Positions 7,685 to 10,533 of a DNA stretch of 10,533 bases are shown piece by piece. The DNA is from Chitinophagaceae bacterium (lineage in GTDB: Bacteria > Bacteroidota > Bacteroidia > Chitinophagales > Chitinophagaceae), in contig JAICHT010000111.1 of assembly GCA_025924755.1 (NCBI GenBank), positions 1 to 10,533 on the forward strand, read 5' to 3'. Positions within the stretch are counted from its first letter, which is position 1. Each line of letters opens with the position of its first letter. The notes beneath the pieces are model-generated. The model was not told the origin of the DNA. It ran no database searches and worked only from the letters and a program-made list of their open reading frames with translations. The position numbers and the translations under genes were made by a program.

Positions 7685-9520
7685 TTACTTCATCAATTCT
7701 AATACCCAGCTGGTTTTAGCAGGAATTTCCCAGGGTTCGTTTAAATTATTGGTGGTACCATTTATAATGTTGCGAGCTTTTGTAAAGCCATTGGTCCGCT
7801 CTGAAAACTGGTCAGTTTGAATGGTTTTACTGTCATTGCCCATGTTCATTACTATCATAATAGTTTGTTTTCCATCGTACCGAAAGTAAGTGTACACATT
7901 ATTGTCCGGTACATACTGCATCATTTTACCGGTTTTTATGGCAGAAGATGATTTGCGGAAATTGGCCAATGTTTTAGTATAAGATAGTATATCCAGTTCA
8001 TCCGGCGATAAACCTTCTTTAGTAAATGCACTCTTTTTATCTTCTTTCCAACCACCAGGAAAATCGAGCCGCACCAGGCCATCCGGGTTAGATACTCCTT
8101 TCATCATTACCTCCGTACCATAATACATTTCCGGCGTGCCTCTTTCGGTAAGCAACCAACTGATGCCTATTTTTAATTTATCCTTGTCTTCTCCATATTG
8201 CGAGTAGGCCCGCGTCATATCATGGTTATCTAAAAATATCACATTGTTCATGGGGTTTTGATACAAAAGGTCATTGCTCAATGTTTGATATAAGCCATTA
8301 CCTCCGTCGCCGTTATTAGTAAGGGCCGGTTGAATGCCGCTGAACAAACACTGAAAATCGCATACGCCGGTTTCATTGCTTTTAAATGGCGTATTCATAT
8401 TGTTCCGGGTAAAATAAGCCTGATTAACCGTTCCCTGTACCCATGCTTCACCAAACATGGTCATCCTGGGATATTCATCTATCAATGCCTGATTGCAGCG
8501 GTTCATAAAATTCTGATCTACATAAATATAAGTATCGATGCGCCAGCCGTCTACACCAAATTCTTCTACACTCCATATGGCATGCTGTATTAAATAGTTG
8601 GCCACATAAGGATTGCTCTGGTTCAGATCGGGCATTTCATTGGTAAACCATCCATCTGCCATTTTCTTTTTATCTACCTGTGCTCCATGCGGATCGAACT
8701 GCGTCTGATCTTTATAATTGGGTTTGGTAAACGTGGGCCATTGATGCAGCCAGTCTTTCATAGGCATATCCTGCACGGTAAAATTGTATAGCCCCACGTG
8801 GTTATATACTACATCCTGAATCAACTTCATGCCTCGTTTATGCAGATCATCGCTTAGATCTTTATATGCGGTTTCCCCGCCGAGGCGGGGGTCAATTTTA
8901 TAATCATTGGTGCTGGCATATCCATGCTCCGTGCGGTTGGGCATATCGTTTTCTAATACCGGCGTCATCCAAAGCGTGGTTACGCCCAAGTCCTGCAGAT
9001 AATCCAAATGATTGATGACGCCCTGCATATCTCCGCCATGACGTAAATAAATAGAATCACGGTTAAGCGACTGATCTTTCATACCGGCTACTTTATCATT
9101 ACTATAGTCGCCATTGCTAAAGCGGTCGGGCATTAGCAGGTAAATAAAATCGCTGGAAGTAACGCCTTGCGCATATGCTGTACCGTTACCTTTTCTCCTT
9201 GCCTTCAATTCATAAGGAATATTGGCTACCGGGCCGCCAGATACTTTAAAATTAAATGAGCCAGGTTTGGCGGCATCGGCAATTACCACATCTACAAAAA
9301 GATAATTTTTATTTTCTACCTTATTTATTTTTTTGATGGTTACACCCGGATACGTGGTGGATATAGTGGTGGCATTGCCAATATTACTGCCATGCAGCAT
9401 CAGTTGCAGGCTTTTATTTTTCATACCTGTCCACCAATGCGTAGGATACACATCAACATTACCCTGGGCAAAAATTTGAAAAGAGAAGAGTAAAAAGAAA
9501 AAGTAAAATAATGGTTTCAT
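7685..9520 (-). CDS. Secreted neopullulanase/cyclomaltodextrinase-like alpha-amylase (GH13, SusA-like)
   Basis: The 611-residue product starts with a signal peptide (residues 1-19, ending FQIFAQ) and lacks a lipobox cysteine, so it is probably periplasmic. An N-terminal immunoglobulin-like domain of the cyclomaltodextrinase type (about 20-105) precedes the GH13 barrel, which opens with YLLMPDRFSNGD (127-138). Catalytic landmarks are region I DVVYNH (236-241), region V MPDLN (296-300), nucleophile D329 in DGWRID, acid/base E358 in FGEAW and D434 in LDNHD. A C-terminal beta domain follows (about 535-611). Length and layout resemble Bacteroides SusA, which cuts malto-oligosaccharides and pullulan. 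MPDLN is, as I recall, the intermediate sequence between oligo-1,6-glucosidase and neopullulanase groups, so exact bond preference is uncertain. It lies 6 bases after the MFS gene and before glgB, consistent with feeding imported maltodextrins. Confidence 0.94.
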   Translation of the reverse strand: MKPLFYFFFLLFSFQIFAQGNVDVYPTHWWTGMKNKSLQLMLHGSNIGNATTISTTYPGVTIKKINKVENKNYLFVDVVIADAAKPGSFNFKVSGGPVANIPYELKARRKGNGTAYAQGVTSSDFIYLLMPDRFSNGDYSNDKVAGMKDQSLNRDSIYLRHGGDMQGVINHLDYLQDLGVTTLWMTPVLENDMPNRTEHGYASTNDYKIDPRLGGETAYKDLSDDLHKRGMKLIQDVVYNHVGLYNFTVQDMPMKDWLHQWPTFTKPNYKDQTQFDPHGAQVDKKKMADGWFTNEMPDLNQSNPYVANYLIQHAIWSVEEFGVDGWRIDTYIYVDQNFMNRCNQALIDEYPRMTMFGEAWVQGTVNQAYFTRNNMNTPFKSNETGVCDFQCLFSGIQPALTNNGDGGNGLYQTLSNDLLYQNPMNNVIFLDNHDMTRAYSQYGEDKDKLKIGISWLLTERGTPEMYYGTEVMMKGVSNPDGLVRLDFPGGWKEDKKSAFTKEGLSPDELDILSYTKTLANFRKSSSAIKTGKMMQYVPDNNVYTYFRYDGKQTIMIVMNMGNDSKTIQTDQFSERTNGFTKARNIINGTTNNLNEPWEIPAKTSWVLELMK

Positions 9521-9526
9521 GTTTAT

Positions 9527-10533
9527 TTATATAGGTCGTTGTTCTGCAAGCATAATATCTTCAACTATTTCCTTAGCCGTTTCATCAGGCTGTTCTTTTA
9601 CAATAAAATTCATCAGGCCCGCAATGATCATGGACACACCTCCAACTACCAGCGCATAAATACTTTGGTTGTTAAAAACATGGTTTATAAAAAAGCCTAA
9701 AATAGCAGCAGCTATAATTTGTGGTATCACAATAAAGAAATTAAATACCCCCATATAAAAACCCATTTTGCTGGGCGGCAGGGCCCCTGCTAATATTGCG
9801 TAAGGCATTGTTAAGGTAGAGGACCAGGCGAGCCCTATACCCACCATAGGCAATAATAATAACATGGGAGATTTGATAAAAAAGATTCCTATCAAACCAA
9901 GTCCGCCAATAATCAAACAAATCATATGCGTTAAGCGACGGTTTGTTTTAGCCGCTATCAGCGGTAACAAAAAAGCCGTTAATGCCGATATACCGTTATA
10001 TACCATGAACATCACTCCTACCCAGTCTCCGGCATCCTGAAAGGCCTTAGAGGTAGTATCAGTAGTGCCATAGGCGTTTTGAGCTACACCTGCTGTTGTG
10101 TATATCCACATAGCGAAAAAAGCCAGCCAGGTAAAAAATTGTACCACAGCCAATTGCAACATGGTTTTGGGCATAGTGCGAATGCCTTGTGTAATTTCTT
10201 TAAAAGCGTGTGCCAGTCCGTGGCTTTCCCTTTTATCTTCCTTCCACTTATTAATATTTTCTGGTGGAAATTCTTTGGAAGTAAATACGGTCCAGGTAAC
10301 TGCTAACAAAAAAACAGCGCCACCAATATAAAAAGAATATTTTACCGAATCCGGAATAACGCCTGCGGTAGCTGTATTGCTAAAGTGAAGAACATTTGTA
10401 AATATATACGGCAGCAGCGAAGCAATGACAGCTCCTAATCCAATAAAAAAGGTTTGCATAGCAAAGCCGGATGTACGTTGTGAAGGCGGCAATTTATCAC
10501 CTACAAAAGCCCGGAAAGGTTCCATCGAGATAT
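9527..10533 (-). CDS. MFS sugar transporter, SLC45/maltose type; N-terminus outside the window
   Basis: Inner-membrane carrier, probably importing maltose or short maltodextrins by proton symport. The open frame passes through the right edge: the codons ATC TCG (I-S) precede the M-E-P-F-R-A-F-V-G-D-K-L-P segment, a conserved internal motif of the SLC45-like family, so the methionine at 10525 is not the start. About eight transmembrane segments remain of the expected twelve (near residues 21-42, 64-83, 118-145, 167-191, 197-217, 218-240, 254-280 and 288-309, counted from that methionine). A large basic cytoplasmic loop (84-116) lies between the second and third of these. The stretch MPYAILAGALPPSKMGFYMG (240-259), followed by F-N and P-Q, is typical of the sucrose/maltose branch. 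It is the upstream gene of the amylase-glgB cluster, which supports an alpha-glucan substrate; the substrate itself is inferred. Confidence 0.9.
   Translation of the reverse strand, partial: ISMEPFRAFVGDKLPPSQRTSGFAMQTFFIGLGAVIASLLPYIFTNVLHFSNTATAGVIPDSVKYSFYIGGAVFLLAVTWTVFTSKEFPPENINKWKEDKRESHGLAHAFKEITQGIRTMPKTMLQLAVVQFFTWLAFFAMWIYTTAGVAQNAYGTTDTTSKAFQDAGDWVGVMFMVYNGISALTAFLLPLIAAKTNRRLTHMICLIIGGLGLIGIFFIKSPMLLLLPMVGIGLAWSSTLTMPYAILAGALPPSKMGFYMGVFNFFIVIPQIIAAAILGFFINHVFNNQSIYALVVGGVSMIIAGLMNFIVKEQPDETAKEIVEDIMLAEQRPI

Noticed and set aside
10523..10525. ATG at 10525 as the start of the MFS gene
   Set aside because: The frame stays open to the window edge and this methionine lies inside a conserved internal family motif; about four transmembrane helices would be missing.

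Overview
The window looks like chromosomal DNA from a Bacteroidota bacterium, most plausibly a Chitinophagaceae relative. The evidence is AT-rich DNA, starts without Shine-Dalgarno sequences, signal peptides ending in F-A-Q, a DUF4403 protein and a textbook Bacteroidota promoter (TTTG-N19-TAnnTTTG). The family assignment is inference; the phylum is fairly secure. The DNA is almost entirely coding and has no gene-free stretch over 300 bases. I see no rRNA, tRNA, insertion sequence, CRISPR array or phage gene.

Left part (1-4342): the 5' three-fifths of dnaK runs leftwards out of the window. Divergent from it is a short gene that appears to be only the C-terminal half of a DUF4403 protein. It meets, tail to tail with a 2-base gap, a leftward gene for a GtrA-like four-helix membrane protein. 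Divergent from gtrA is argS, a complete arginyl-tRNA synthetase. Middle (4343-5657): a 17-bp perfect hairpin that can terminate transcription from both sides lies between argS and a leftward gene for an exported TPR-repeat protein. That gene has its own consensus promoter, whose position argues that translation starts at the second ATG (5547).

Right part (5658-10533): three tightly packed leftward genes form an alpha-glucan operon. In transcription order they are an SLC45/maltose-type MFS transporter (5' end outside the window), a secreted SusA/neopullulanase-like GH13 amylase, and the glycogen branching enzyme GlgB. The gaps are 6 and 29 bases. The inferred logic is periplasmic cleavage of malto-oligosaccharides or pullulan fragments, import through the MFS carrier, and storage as branched glycogen.

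I found no clearly new multi-gene system. The points most worth a second look are the half-length DUF4403 gene, the promoter that overlaps an annotated-looking start codon, and the coupling of glgB to a glucan-import operon without other glycogen genes in view.
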